In this document: piece by piece, positions 35,239-47,071 of the stretch
How the letters are laid out: the number at the start of each line of letters is the position of its first letter
Position numbering within the stretch: position 1 is the stretch's first letter
NCBI GenBank assembly: GCA_940337035.1
Contig: OW679197.1
Span: forward strand, 56,999,903 to 57,063,902
Direction of reading: 5' to 3'
DNA from: Agriotes lineatus
Taxonomy: Eukaryota; Arthropoda; Insecta; Coleoptera; Elateridae
DNA length: 64,000 nt
The notes under the pieces: model-generated
Databases searched by the model: none
What the model was told of the DNA's origin: nothing
What the model saw: only the letters and a program-made list of their open reading frames with translations
Made by a program: the position numbers and the translations under genes

Positions 35239-36430
35239 CAGTGTTGGGTAAGTTACTCTAAAAGAGTAACTAAGTAAGTTAATCAGTTACTCGGCAAAAA
35301 AGTAACTGAGTAAGTTACTAAGTTACAGAATTATAAAAGTAACTTGAATAAGTTACTAAGTTACCATAAAGTAACTCGTTACTTTTTAAGTTACCCTTTT
35401 TTATGAGAGGCTACATGCAATTACTATAAACTTAATATCAACAGAAACACATATTTATAAACAATTACGTTACGGTTATTGATAAATAACTCGATTAATA
35501 ATTTTGTCATTTTAAACAGGCATTATTATTATTATCTCTATAGTAGCAACCATAAGTAAACGTTTATATGCTAGCGAGTTGTTCTTAAATTGCTAGTGAA
35601 TTAATAGTAGATTGTTCTACAAGTTAAGAAAAGTAAGGGTTTTCCAGCGAATGTAAAAGTTTTACGTGAGCATGGAAGAATCACTTTTCCAATGTGTTGA
35701 ACATGCAATTTTTTGGTGTAGTTGACAAAAATTTCTTTTAAATCATTTTGGTCAAAGTATGGAAGTGCAATGTTTACTGTACTGTAAAATATAAATAACC
35801 ATTATACATTATAGACCTAACTTAAAAATGAATGAATGATTCATGTAGTTTAATTTTAAACTGCAGTATCCTATAGCAGCTACATCGCGTATTCGGTTAC
35901 TTATTTAATTTTTTTGTTAAAATATTGTTTCCTTACTATTGAAATATAGAGACAGTGAATGTATTTTCGTCTGAATTAGACACCCCCAACCTGCACACAG
36001 GCGTTAAGAATGTACTTCCCAGTAATCCAAATACCTACTCAGAGAGCTTATAGTTGTTAAAAGATTAAAGATTACTGGAAAAAGCTGTCACCACCCAAAT
36101 AGGATCCGTCAAATATTGTTTATTATCGACTAAGTACAAGAAGGTATTTCTGGGGTCGGTATTAGCATTTGCATACTAAAGCATTCGAAATTTCCACAAA
36201 TTCTTCAGCTTCAGGTATATTTTCTTAAATACAGAACATTTTCAAATATTTTACATTTGTAGCATGAAAATATAACTTGTCATATTCAGTTACTTAAGTT
36301 ACTAAATAATTGTAACGTGTTATAGTTACAATTACTGAAAACACAAAAGTAATTAAGTTACTATTAAGTTACTGAAAAGTAACTAGTTACCAGTAATGAG
36401 TTACTTTTACTTAGTTACTACCCAACACTG
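35239..36430. mobile_element. hAT-type non-autonomous element, 1192 bp
   Basis: Ends CAGTGTTGGGTA... and, inverted, CAGTGTTGGGTA... are identical over 12 bp. Both subterminal regions are dense in GTAACT/AGTTAC repeats. An exact 8-bp duplication flanks it. I found no transposase frame in the interior, so it depends on a hAT transposase from elsewhere. The termini and duplication length are diagnostic of the hAT superfamily. Confidence 0.9.
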
Positions 36431-36438
36431 AAAGCAGC
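36431..36438 (+). repeat. 8-bp target duplication, right
   Basis: An exact copy of AAAGCAGC after the element. Confidence 0.85.
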
Positions 36439-36890
36439 AAACAAATATAATCACCGACTTACACGTTTTGTTACTAAGGCTGTATCAGTGACTTACATGA
36501 TCAGCAGCTGGAAAAATATAATATTAATGATATTCATAAAAAAAAACAGAAAAAGTTGCAATATATTTTCACATTTGATAAATTCGGAATGCTGAGGTGT
36601 ATTTGATAATGCTATTTTTAAAATTGTGCACTTTATCAACCCTAAAAAAGCCTGTGCTGTGGTTTAACGCCCCGGGGGTATGTATGCGTCACCGTTTCAA
36701 TAGAATTATGATTCTCTGGTTGATAATAAATTTGCGGATAAAACATTTCAATTTAAGGAGCACAAAAATTAGAAATTTTCAAAAGTATGTAAAGTCGCAC
36801 TGTAATACTTTACAGCATATTTTGCAGAATGAATAGTGTGTATATTAGAACGAACCGACTTCTGATGTTGAAAAGGGTAATGTTAGGTTT
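36439..36890. other. AT-rich spacer
   Basis: A 79-codon plus ORF at 36597-36836 has no recognisable family and is taken as chance. Confidence 0.35.
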
Positions 36891-36896
36891 ATTCCG

Positions 36897-38200
36897 CAGG
36901 CACACGTACGTTTAAAATACATTTACATAGTTATAGAGACGTTATTCGTTGAAAATTAAACGTTAAATTTTAGTCCAATAGTTAACGTCATTTTCTCAAC
37001 GTGAATTAGACGTTGATTTTTAGTATTTTTTTTTTACTGTTTGCGTAATTATTTCGTTTAGTAAACGTGTTGGCTATGCGTTTATCGAGCGTGTTTATAT
37101 GACGCCTATATGTCGTTGATATTAAGAACTGTTTACACCAGAAGTTGATGTAAAACGTAGATTTTACGTTTATAAAAACACGTAAATTTGAGAATTTCCA
37201 TATTACGTTAAAATATCGTTAATATAAACGGCTTTTTAGATTGGTAGTAGCTAAATTATTACAATAACGTGGTAATAACGTTTTTGCATTACGTTTTTTG
37301 ACGTAGATTTTAAGTGTATTTTAGACCAGTGGTTAATGGTAAACGTTGATATGACGTTCATAAAAACCCGTAAGTTGTACCCTCCTTCAGTGCGTATGCT
37401 CAGCGTTCCTATCACGCAGAAGGTAATTGCTCACATGATAGTACCGACCGATTGACACGCGTTATGTTACCACACCACAGTGGAATGTTACATTATGCTG
37501 ACAAGTCATTCTCTCCGTTTGGTAATCCGGATGCATTGTTTAGATTGCCATTTGTGTCCTTGATAAAATCGGAAAATCTGTGAGTCGTTAGAAGAATACA
37601 TGGTAAGCAGTACTCCTATGTTCCACTAAGCTTAATTTTTTTCCCATTTAAGATATAACGGCTGTCAACTTTGGGCGGAACTACATAGTGTTGAAGCAGT
37701 TACTCGATATGTTTTCAGGTTTCGTTCATCAAATGAAGTCGTCGTTTTATTCAGTTGTATCTATTAAAACGTTGTTACAAAGTTGTGGTTGGGACGCAAC
37801 GTGCTTATAACGTTAACACTTAACTAAACAATAACGTTAATAAAACGTTGTTTTAACGTATAAAGCACCTACATTTTCTCTTGTAAATGCAACGACGTTA
37901 CAACGGTAATATATAGGTGAAAGTTATGCAATATCATGACTGTCAAGTGTAACCAAACGTAGAAAACACGTTAAATAGTCGGCAACAATGTTGAAAACGT
38001 ACGTGCTTTGCATTGTGATTATATAACGTCCACACATAACGGTCTTGTTTGTGGTCATGACTTAAATGTTAAAAGGTTGTCGTAGGCTGACGTATAATCA
38101 ACCACATAAGGTTGAAAAACTAGTTTTCTTTGCGATACTTCGACGTTAATATAACGCTTGGTGCAAAGTTATGTTTCAACGTTAGTTCAACGTGTCTGTG
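36897..38200. repeat. ACGT-dense block, probable unclassified non-autonomous element
   Basis: Over about 1.3 kb I count more than 30 ACGT tetramers, mostly as AACGTT, TAACGT or AAACGT. This far exceeds what the local AT-rich composition predicts. They fall in two arms (36897-37380 and 37760-38200) around a roughly 350-bp centre nearly free of them. The outermost sequences, GCAGGCACACGT and the inverse of ACGTGTCTGTGC, are loosely inverted. Two subterminal arms full of one short motif suggest a transposon with transposase-binding repeats. No duplication or ORF was found. Confidence 0.5.
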
Positions 38201-38214
38201 CATAATGGGATCAT

Positions 38215-39430
38215 TGTGGGACTTCTAAAAGTGTTTTAGAAAAGATGCAAATGTCCGCAATTTAGCTAATTTCCCCTCGCCTATAGCAAGTACCCGAACC
38301 TAGGTTTTCACAAGGCTCGCAGTATCAAGGGCAATCGAAGCCTCGGCGACGTCCGAGTCCACACACCAGCGCCTGGCGAGGATAATCATCGGGAGATATA
38401 TTTCGAGCGAAATGCTTTCGTAGGAAATAAAACTGGGCGCTAATAGTCTGCGACCGCATTAACCTTCCGAGGTCGAAGAAAACCTACTACGGCGATTGCA
38501 CCTTGATTTAAACCTTGCCTAGTCCATTATAACTCAGGGAGCATGGCTGCAGCCTCACACTAACTACCTACCCGCAGAAATAGAGCTAGTAATTGAATTG
38601 TCTTGTTGGCAAGCTTGAAGTGCTGCGGATAGAGCGAGAACCGCCTACGATTTAACTGCCGGCCCCCGATGCTCATAGAAGTTGGTAATTGAATTTTACC
38701 CCAACATATATTTGCAGCCAAATAAATTCCATTTCAATACGAGGGCAACGCCGATGTTTTGACCTTTTTAATGGGCCCAATTTTACCTCTCGGACAATTT
38801 TCTTCTCCAATAAACGAATCCGATACGCTCGCAATAAAATCCCCGGCCCGATTCGCTGCGAGCGAATAAAACTATTTCGGCTTTAATATACCCTCTATCC
38901 TAAGCATAATTTGTCCTTATGAATCTAATTTTTAAATTTTCAGTTTTTCGACAAATTCCAATCTCCGTCGCCATGGACGCAGCAATAAAATCGAAGTTCT
39001 CGAGCGGGCGGCCCTACAAAGCAAGCAATCTAAGAATTTTGAAATTTCAATTTGAAAATGGAATGGAATCCGTTCGATTGCGAGCCAATAATGCCGGTCT
39101 TTATCAACCCTCTAACGGGCCAATCATTTCGACCTCTGTACGGCCGCGATAGCATCTCCCCATGCTAAAAAAGCATCAAAGAATGGCTGATCAATGATTG
39201 CATTTGGGTAGAGAATGAATTCGGCAAATGGAAATGCCTTCACCTCTGGCTGGTTTGTGGCGATGTGCGGCTTCGCCTGGTGTCGAATTTCTGATATTTG
39301 GATTTTTGTTTGATTTCTGAATGAGTGTGCACAATAAGCTTGCACAATTAGCTGTGGCCGCTGCATATGGACACGTAAACTGATGCTTTGCGGGGAGATT
39401 GCTTTATTGAAATGCTTCATGGCGAAAGCA
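38215..39430. promoter_or_regulatory. GC-raised island, candidate cis-regulatory module
   Basis: 1.2 kb of mixed GC-rich and homeodomain-like words (GGTAATTGAATT at 38681-38692; CAATAAAA several times). Short ORFs lie on both strands without family resemblance. It begins right after the ACGT block. One of the larger islands; regulatory role inferred. Confidence 0.35.
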
Positions 39431-42400
39431 TGAGGTCAGATCAGATCACATTGTTAGATTCTGACAAAGTTTATCTAAATATAATCTGGTAATGATTCCC
39501 TCCAGTTTCAATTCGTGAAAATACTGTACTTTTCAAAAGTTACAGTAGTTGCTCGAAAACTTAGCAGAACAGTAGCACTTAGACAAAGCTTAATCACAGT
39601 AGCTTGGGGTAATGTCATATGAACTGCCAAGACTTCGAGTGTCAACAGTACAATACTCATACCTCATAGGTAATCTGTAACGCAGCCACATTATTCTTTA
39701 TGTATTAGTTGAAATCTCAAAGAAACCAGTTAATGTTCATTGGATAAAATTACATTTTTAATGTTTGTTTTGTATTTTGGAATGCTATGAGAGTCTCACG
39801 TGCTTTCACATATCTTTGGTTTTGGGTAGAACTCCATTTTAATGATATTTTTAACTTATTAGAATCAAAATCTCACATCTCTCTATATACAGGGTGCCCA
39901 TTTTAAAACTCCGAGCTTGAAAGTCTTTAAATAGGCAACATTCAAAGACAAATATTTTTTTACAGCAGAAACTTTAAACGCTTTTAATTTGATGGTTTAT
40001 ATTATTGCTGCTACTGTAAAAACGTTATTGTGACTTTGCTCTTAGATATAATGTGTGTCACTTCTCACATTCACACCCCTGTATCTTCCTTATTTACTTC
40101 CTCACCGTTTTCAAATGAATAATTCTATCCTCAAAAAGAGCTATTTTTACAATTGTTAGATAATTTTACAACAAATTAACGCAAAAAAGACAAATCACAG
40201 TTAGAAGTCCTAGTTCTAGTAAGAAAACTTTCTCCGAATGGCAAATACAAGCAGTTGCAATTAAAATTATTATTTATTTTCTACCAACTAAACGCACAAT
40301 TTTTATTTTTTCAAAAGCGTAGGGGGCTAGTGTATTGCACTTGTCATTTAACTTGCTATGTAAATTTACAAGACGCTTAATTGACAACTACTAAACTTAA
40401 TTGGCAGCCCATAAACTTCTATGCCATTTTTTATTGAGACAATAATGGAATTGTAATCCATTTACATTAATAATTAAAAAATGTTATAAGAATTTGGATT
40501 TCCACAGTTTTTGTAATTCTGTGCAACTTTTGTTACTAATTTTCCGATAAAATTAGACCTACTATGATTTTTAAATGTTTCATATTTAAATTCCTTCGTC
40601 TAAAAGACGAAGGCCATCGTTGCGGGCGCACTTGCGAGAAAAGCTCCCTGTAAAGCACTTTATAGATTTCTTTATAGCAATAGGCTGCTAGTTTGAAGTA
40701 AAATTACTTACGAATTATAAATATAACTCTTTTATAAAGCTAATAAGCGAGTTTGAAATCGATTAAAAATAAGTAAGGGAATAAAACACTACATAATAAG
40801 AATACATTTTAGATACCATCCCATTTTTACTATTTTTAGTACAATACTTCTTTAATAGTCGAGGCTAGGAAAGTTTTTAAATTTAATTCTAGTAATGCTA
40901 GAAAAAAATAGCAAAAACGATTCTTTACCTTTCCTGTATTATAGTGGTAAAAAACTTTGGAGCACCGAAATTCCCTGATTGGCAAGGCCTCTATGCTTGA
41001 AGTGCATGATGTATATAATTTTTTTGCAATAGAAACAATGGAACATTTTTCAAACGACAATTTGCTTTTTTTTACTACAAACAATTTTTTTTAATAAGAA
41101 TTCAATATCTACACCCAATTTTTTTTAAATGCATAATACACACTGAAAATTAGCTTTTCGCCATAAAAGTTATGGATGTGTATAAATTTAGTTAAAATTT
41201 CTACATACAATAATACTTTGTGCTTATAATTTCCTCCTAGATTTCTTTGAACGAACCGGTGTTGTTCATAGCTTAGAGTTGCATGATACTATTAGAATAG
41301 GCTATAAAGCCGTTGCTTTATTCTTTAGATATTACCCATTTAAAATCTCAATAAAACCCGTTTTGATAGAATGAGGTTACCCAAATGCGAGATATATTTG
41401 CTTTGTACTGTAATTATAGAAAGTATTTTTTCAGAGACACATAGACAGCATGTTACCAAGTTACCAAGCGTATTTCGGGTGGTGGTAAGCTTTTTACAGA
41501 AATTCATCCAAGGGCAGAAATATTTTTGAAGTAGAATTTACTATTACGCGATACTGTGGATACAAATACAGGATATTGACTACGTGTTGTGTTTACAACC
41601 TTTCTCAGTTAGGTTCCCTTATCGCAATACTTAATGTTTATACCAGGCGGTTACAAGAACGACCCTTCGTTTTAAATTGTACAGCTCTCTTATTAAATCA
41701 ATCAGCTATTGGAGTGAAAGTTTATAGAATGGATGCCAAATTTCACATACATTTGTTGATAAATATTGGAACAGGAAAAATTGGTTTTCGAAAATGAGCA
41801 TCTTTGTGGTTTGGTTTCAAATACATAAAATTGTCACATAATTTATTAGAGCTAATCAATAGCCATTAAATTTACCTGTTGTAAATCCACTGGATTACTG
41901 TATCTGAGATGCACTTCAAGAATTTGTTTATTCCCAGCATATAATACCATTTGCACCACTGGCGGAACTGCGGGCAGGGGTAGAGGAATTTGGGATGAAA
42001 TAAAATCTATTTTATAATTTATGAAGAGGTTAAGAGCACTTTTTCACTTACTTTTTTTTATTTCGCGTTTCTGCTATTTTTTACATATAGGGTCGACATT
42101 TGACTTACTTCGATATCAAATATGTTTGTGCATACCCATGTCAAAGACACCCGTGTAAAGGAGTGACCTCAATATAGTTTAGGCTCATAAAGTAACTAAA
42201 AACACAACTGAAGGAATCTTGTTCAAGTCAATTTTGAGACTTTAAGAACATTTTCAATCGAGAATTGTTGATTTAAAAAAGTATCAGAAATCCGACAGCA
42301 GAGACGCAGAATAGGTTTAGATTTGAGTAATTTATTAATATGTTTCTTGGCCACGAAAAATTATTAACTGAAAAAAGGATTTTCCACAGGTATAATTAAA

Positions 42401-42754
42401 AAAAAAACATGGCAGTAGTACCTATACTTCCTTTGAAGTACATTTGTAATGATTCAACTATTTGGGGGAACCTTTTATGATCTGAATTAAGAAATTTTTC
42501 TAAAAAATATGAGTCGAAATTATTTATACATTGCACAATATACACGGTTATGCAATAGGTACTGGTGGTTTTCGGTAGGCCGAAAAACAACAAACATGCG
42601 ATTAACAAACGATAGTGGTACGTTACTATCTTCCTTAAAGTATGCAATTTTAATTGTTATGGCGCATTTTGAAATAAACCAAAACGTGTTTACTGTTGAA
42701 AATTTCCTTCGAACAGAGAAATGTTTCCAGAACGCTTAATTTCAAGATCTTGTG
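39431..42754. other. Long AT-rich spacer
   Basis: No gene. TACAGGGTGCCCATTTTAAA at about 39890 is a transposon-terminus-like sequence without a partner. Short ORFs at 40836-41084, 41576-41797 and 42396-42739 lack any family signal. Confidence 0.4.
40593..40613. repeat. Perfect 9-bp-arm hairpin
   Basis: CCTTCGTCT, AAA loop, AGACGAAGG. A more GC-rich 40 bp follows. No poly-T tract follows directly. Confidence 0.6.
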
Positions 42755-42809
42755 ATATCCCTTTTCCAGCAGACTCATTCTTATAGAGTAACATTAATTT
42801 TAAGGCATT

Positions 42810-42985
42810 CCAAAGTAGACGTCCTCAAACACTTGAAGATCTAAAAAATAGCATCACGGAAGAAGTAAGAGCCATCGATCAGAAGTTACTACAACGAGTA
42901 ATGAAAATATCGTTAGAAGATTAGAAGAATGGGTTCGTTGCAGAGGAGGCCACTTACAGAAAGTTATTTTTAAAAATAAGTTGCT
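42810..42985 (+). pseudogene. Mariner/IS630-type transposase C-terminal relic
   Basis: Plus strand: RRPQTLEDLKNSITEEVRAI, then DQKLLQRVMK, and after a one-base frame change RRLEEWVRCRGGHLQKVIFK. This reproduces the end of many insect mariner-like transposases (RP.TL.DL...I..E...I....L..V......RL..C....GGHL...IF). The frameshift at about 42900-42910 and the missing catalytic part show it is dead. It lies directly before the 368-bp palindrome. Confidence 0.7.
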
Positions 42986-43005
42986 TATATTAAATTGCAT
43001 GTTTC

Positions 43006-43373
43006 TAAGTAACAAACGACTTCCGGGATTGGAATGTGTCATGATTGAGGTCGAAGAACTCAACGTTTCGCCCACTTTCATAAGGGGCTTCATCAGGAGG
43101 AAAAAGAAAAAAAGCACGGCAACTCAACGTGTTAACCACGCCAGAGGCGAAACTCTTTGCAAGGGAAGGGATAGAAGAGCACGGTAACTCAACGTGTGGC
43201 TTTTCTCCTTCCGATAGATAGTCGAGTTTCGCCTCTGGCGTGGTTAACACGTTGAGTTACCGTGCTCTTTTGGTTTTTCCTCATGATGAAGCCCCTGACG
43301 AAAGTGGGAGAAACGTTGAGTTCTTCGATCTCCATCATGACACGTTCCAATCCCGGAAGTCGTTTGTTACTTA
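43006..43373. repeat. 368-bp palindrome of two inverted Penelope-like copies (candidate)
   Basis: Arms of about 150 bp (43006-43155 and 43222-43373) are inverted copies with roughly one mismatch in ten. Both encode the same peptide on opposite strands (NKRLPGLE.VM.E.EELNVSP...). A third, partial copy of GAGCACGGTAACTCAACGTG sits in the loop. The arm carries a hammerhead-like core. Inverted partial copies plus hammerhead motifs are known in Penelope-like retroelements, which suggests that origin, but no Penelope RT or GIY-YIG domain is present here. Confidence 0.65.
43065..43096 (-). ncRNA. Hammerhead-ribozyme-like catalytic core
   Basis: On the minus strand, CTGATGA (43096-43090) is followed by A, then GCCC (43088-43085), an 11-nt loop, GGGC (43073-43070) and GAAAC (43069-43065). 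That is the conserved hammerhead order CUGAUGA, stem II, GAAA. The downstream GTTGAG can pair with CTCAAT across a loop as part of stem III. I could not build a convincing stem I or place the UH cleavage site, so activity is unproven. The second arm (43283-43314, plus) has A instead of the first core C and a weaker stem II. Confidence 0.45.
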
Positions 43374-44206
43374 ATGACAATGACCGTGAAAGCCTCAGAA
43401 ATCATCTTTATTGTTGTATTTGTTATTTGAAAATATTAAATAGTTTTTTACTACTGCCTATTCAAATCTAACAGCACCTATTCTTTAACTTTGTACATTA
43501 TTTCATAACTGGAGGTCTCATTTGCACACTCCAGCCTTCTTATATTCACGTCAAAATTCTCAAAGTACGCCTCCCATACTTAAAAAATGCATTTCTTAAC
43601 CCAACGCTAATTATGCGAGTCTCGAGTCTCGAAAGCTATCTAGAATTATGCATATCAATAGCCTGTGAATAACGATGCATTTTGTCAGTGTGGGAAAGGG
43701 AGTCTGACATCCCCTTTCCCGAAATTTTAGTTTTGTGTGCAGGTAAACTGTTTGCTTTCGCTTAATTTGCATACGTGTGAGTTGTTTATTTTCACCCCAA
43801 TGCATGGTCGTTTTGGAACTTTGAGGGTGGAATTCTAAATTTCAAATAGAATTGCTACATTGGAACTAGTTAAAATTTCTGTTTGCAGCTTGTCGATTTC
43901 AGGTACTAGAAGCATTTGTGCATGTGCAAGTAACAAGTAAGATTAATTTCCACCTCTCACAAGAGTTTTTTTACGTTGACCACTTCTTACAAAATTGTAG
44001 TTGTTTTTAATTAAAAATTTTCTCTAAACGTATTCCAAGTAAACACCGATGTTGCCAAACAAGCACCTAAATACACGATTAGGGAAAAGAGGAAAAGCAA
44101 AGAAATGTGATAGAAGATTGTAAATACATTAAGACCTACTGGAACGAAGCCAAATGAACCGACAGAGAATAAAAATTGAAATTACTAATAGACAATACAA
44201 GCAGAA
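43374..44206. other. Spacer with a small regulatory-like block
   Basis: At 43560-43830 there is an island with a perfect hairpin (43692-43720, GGGAAAGGG/CCCTTTCCC, 11-nt loop) and an ATTTGCAT octamer (43764-43771), the type of site bound by POU-domain factors. The rest is AT-rich with no gene. Confidence 0.35.
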
Positions 44207-44440
44207 AACCTAGCAGACTAAGTTACTGTAAGGAATCCAAGGTCATACAACGAGCAGGAGAATTTGGATTGAATTTTTAGTATTTATTAACTTGCATCAC
44301 TTCCATTTACAGTACCCAAATAAAAATTGTGAAGTACATCAGCTGAAACAGTTAAATAGTTGGTCCTTCGAGTCGAATTATTGCGTTTTTGTTTATTCCG
44401 GATTGACTCTCTGTTATTTACAAAAGTTTGGAGACCCTGA
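44207..44440. repeat. Diverged dispersed repeat, copy 1
   Basis: Contains TTGGTCCTTCGAGTCGAATT (44360-44379). It aligns in order with 46270-46500: AATC-AAGG-CATACAA, then ACCCAAATAAAA, GTTAAATA-TTGG-CCTTCGAG-CGAATT and GTTATTTAC. Possibly LTR or leader sequence of an old LTR retrotransposon. Confidence 0.5.
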
Positions 44441-44764
44441 AACTATTTTAATGTACGTATCATAAAAAACAATATTTAAATCAATATTGTTCCAACCTAC
44501 ATTATTAAGTTATATTAGAATACCTCAGAGAGCAACGCGTGCTGTATATTTTGGAGTATGAAGCAGTCACATAATAAAACGAACACATGCAATTTAAAAT
44601 CTTATTAAAGGTAAACTTAGCTTGATTTCTGCAAGGCTTCCAAAACTGTAATTGAATTAGCAGGCTGTAGAAAAAGGGCGAATTTTTAAAACTGGATTTA
44701 ATAGCTGCCAGACCAAATATGTATTCACTGGACGCAAAATGTAAAGTTGCATTACAGCGTTTAT

Positions 44765-44777
44765 AGAGCAATAGAGC
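44765..44777 (+). repeat. 13-bp target-site duplication, left
   Basis: AGAGCAATAGAGC, repeated exactly after the poly(A) tail at 46104-46116. Confidence 0.9.
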
Positions 44778-45869
44778 TTACTTTCAACACTCTCTAAACT
44801 ATTAGAAAAAGTTATGCATGAGAGGATTCAAAAGATAGTGAATGAACGTACTATCATACCTCATCATCAAATGGGATTTAAAAAAAAGCACTCGACAACA
44901 CACCAGTTAATGAGAATTACCGAATTAATAGAGACAGGCTTTGAGAATAAGAAATATACTGTAGCAGCATTTATCGACCTACAAAATGCCTTTGACAAAG
45001 TCTGGCATCTAGGACTAAGGTACAAAATAATAAAACTGGGATTCCCAGACTACCTGATTAACATAATTTCGTCCTTCTTAAAAGACAGAACTTTTTCGGT
45101 GAGAGTGAATACTATCGTATCAAATAAAAGATCAATATTGGCGGGAGTACCTCAAGGTAGTATATTGGGACCACTCTTGTTCAACATTTACATGCACGAC
45201 TTGCAAACAACTGACAATACTACATTGGCTATGTTCGCGGATGACACTGCTATCTTAACACAAAGTGAAAACCTCCAAGTAGCAGTGAACCATCTACAAA
45301 GTGCCCTAGATGAAATGTACAACTGGTATGACAACTGGAAAATTAAAATCAATGTAACAAAAACACAGGCAAAAATATTTACCTTAAAACAAATAAAGAA
45401 CTTACCAATCATAAAATTAAACCAAAATAAGATTGAGTGGAACAACAAGGATTCAGCAATTAAATATTTAGGCGTCTACCTAGACACCAGACTAGGATGG
45501 GGCATCCATGTGAACAAAAAACTAAGTGAGTGCTATGCCAGGCTGAGTATTCTATACCCGCTAATAAATCGAAAAACTCATTTGCGTGTTGAGTGCATTA
45601 TGCTCATATATAAAACAATACTAAGACCTATCTTAACATATGCGTGCCCTGTATGGAGAAATGCATCTAACACACACCACAGAAAATTACAAGTTCTACA
45701 AAACAAAGTAGCTCGAATTTCAGTGAATGCGCCGTGGTTTGTGCGGAATGACCAAATTCACAAAGAACTAAATTTATTGCCACTACTCGATCACATAAAT
45801 AAACAGTGCAACACATTCTTTAATAATATAAGTGAATGCGACAGTGCAGTGACGTATAACCTTGGTTAA
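44778..45869 (+). CDS. Jockey-type reverse transcriptase, C-terminal 363 codons
   Basis: An RNA-dependent DNA polymerase fragment of a non-LTR retrotransposon. The frame is open from the truncation point at 44778; the first Met (44814) is internal and not a real start. Counting from that Met: MGFKKKHSTTHQL at 20-32, catalytic AAFIDLQNAFDKVWH at 51-65 (Asp55), GVPQGSILGP at 111-120, catalytic FADD at 141-144, and IKYLGVYLD at 216-224. A C-terminal thumb with YACPVW at 276-281 follows. The HSTTHQL and AFDKVWH forms are typical of the Jockey clade. All catalytic Asp residues remain, but the endonuclease and the first RT blocks are absent. The last part of a typical Jockey C-terminus appears shortened. 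Confidence 0.92.
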   Translation, partial: LLSTLSKLLEKVMHERIQKIVNERTIIPHHQMGFKKKHSTTHQLMRITELIETGFENKKYTVAAFIDLQNAFDKVWHLGLRYKIIKLGFPDYLINIISSFLKDRTFSVRVNTIVSNKRSILAGVPQGSILGPLLFNIYMHDLQTTDNTTLAMFADDTAILTQSENLQVAVNHLQSALDEMYNWYDNWKIKINVTKTQAKIFTLKQIKNLPIIKLNQNKIEWNNKDSAIKYLGVYLDTRLGWGIHVNKKLSECYARLSILYPLINRKTHLRVECIMLIYKTILRPILTYACPVWRNASNTHHRKLQVLQNKVARISVNAPWFVRNDQIHKELNLLPLLDHINKQCNTFFNNISECDSAVTYNLG

Positions 45870-46103
45870 AAAGGTAAACATCAAAGACTAAAAAGAAGAC
45901 TCCCACAGGACTTATTACAATAAATACATCACTTTCATTAACAAGCAAAATTATATGTAATAAATCGAATAAATGTACAATGTAATATATGAGGAATCTA
46001 ACCCTCACTATGTTAGTATAAGTTAATATTTAAGACTCACAACCAAATCATGTATAGCAAAATCAATGCTGAGCTGATTAAACTATTATAAAAAAAAAAA
46101 AAA
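44778..46103 (+). mobile_element. 5'-truncated Jockey-type LINE, 1326 bp
   Basis: Bounded by a perfect 13-bp duplication and ending in a 14-15 nt poly(A) run (about 46090-46103). The first base after the left duplication is already inside the reverse-transcriptase frame, so truncation happened within RT during target-primed reverse transcription. A roughly 220-bp 3' UTR follows the stop. The endonuclease and the start of RT are missing, so it cannot move. The clean duplication and open frame indicate a fairly recent insertion. Confidence 0.93.
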
Positions 46104-46116
46104 AGAGCAATAGAGC
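46104..46116 (+). repeat. 13-bp target-site duplication, right
   Basis: An exact copy of AGAGCAATAGAGC following the poly(A) tract; its first A could belong to the tail. Confidence 0.9.
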
Positions 46117-46269
46117 ATTTTCATTGTGAAATTAACAGATTTTAGCAAAGATGTAACTTTCCAAAATTAGACAAAATACTCCTAGCCGAAAATGTTGCAC
46201 TACCATATTTATGGAGCAACGCGTATCGCATATTCTGCAGCGTAAATGGATCATTTTAATGAAACGAAC

Positions 46270-46500
46270 CAATCAAAGAATCAAAGGCCATACAAGAAGT
46301 AGCATATCAAAGCATTGGATTTTTCTAGTGTCCCTTGGCTTGGGTACATAATTCCTATTCACCGTATCCAAATAAAATGTTTGTTTTGCCATGGCTCAAA
46401 AGTTAAATATTTGGCCCTTCGAGGCGAATTGTAGCCTTTTTGCTTATTAGTCGCTATTCATCTTCAGTTATTTACCAGAGTTTTAAGATAGTAATTGTTT
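46270..46500. repeat. Diverged dispersed repeat, copy 2
   Basis: Carries TTGGCCCTTCGAGGCGAATT (46411-46430) and aligns with 44207-44440. A GAGCAACGCG word at about 46203 also recurs at about 44528, so more than one block is duplicated on the two sides of the LINE. Confidence 0.5.
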
Positions 46501-47064
46501 AAATGTGAAACGATGAATTTATGCTTTTCAAGTACATATTTACTTCAACATTTTTTATTAACGTTTTATTAATTATTTGCAGCCCATTTTAAGCAAATTA
46601 TTAAGTAAACACAATAAATTACGGCCGTAGTAGATAAAAGTGCGAATTAGAAGTGCAAAATCTACGACGCACAAAGGAGGAGTTATAGTTGAAGTATTTT
46701 TAGAATTTGGCGACAACAACAAAAATATCAGAGATAGACATTTACGGATAAACAATATATTGAATTGAAATCTTACGTTAGTGAAGCTTGTAAGATATTA
46801 AATTCAGAAAATCTGTGTTTGTTGTGCGAGAACCTGATAAGAGTTGACAAATAGAAAAAAAATTATAACTTATTAGTAGTTTAAATCTTTGCTTATTTTT
46901 ATGATTTACAAATGAAAAAAACTAAGACATTTATTTACGTAAACAAATTACGAGTAGTTTAATGCAAATCGCAAATTTTTAATAATGCTTCACAAGTTGA
47001 ACAGATAGGATTACGATAAGCAGTATCCATGCGTTAGCGCTCATGGCCGGCTTGGCCTGTGAAT
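46501..47064. other. AT-rich spacer
   Basis: No gene; short ORFs only. Confidence 0.4.
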
Positions 47065-47071
47065 TATAAAG

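Noticed and set aside
42981..43380. Pairs of ORFs on both strands as possible genes
   Set aside because: They are the two arms of one palindrome, so the matching peptides are copies of a repeat, not two genes.
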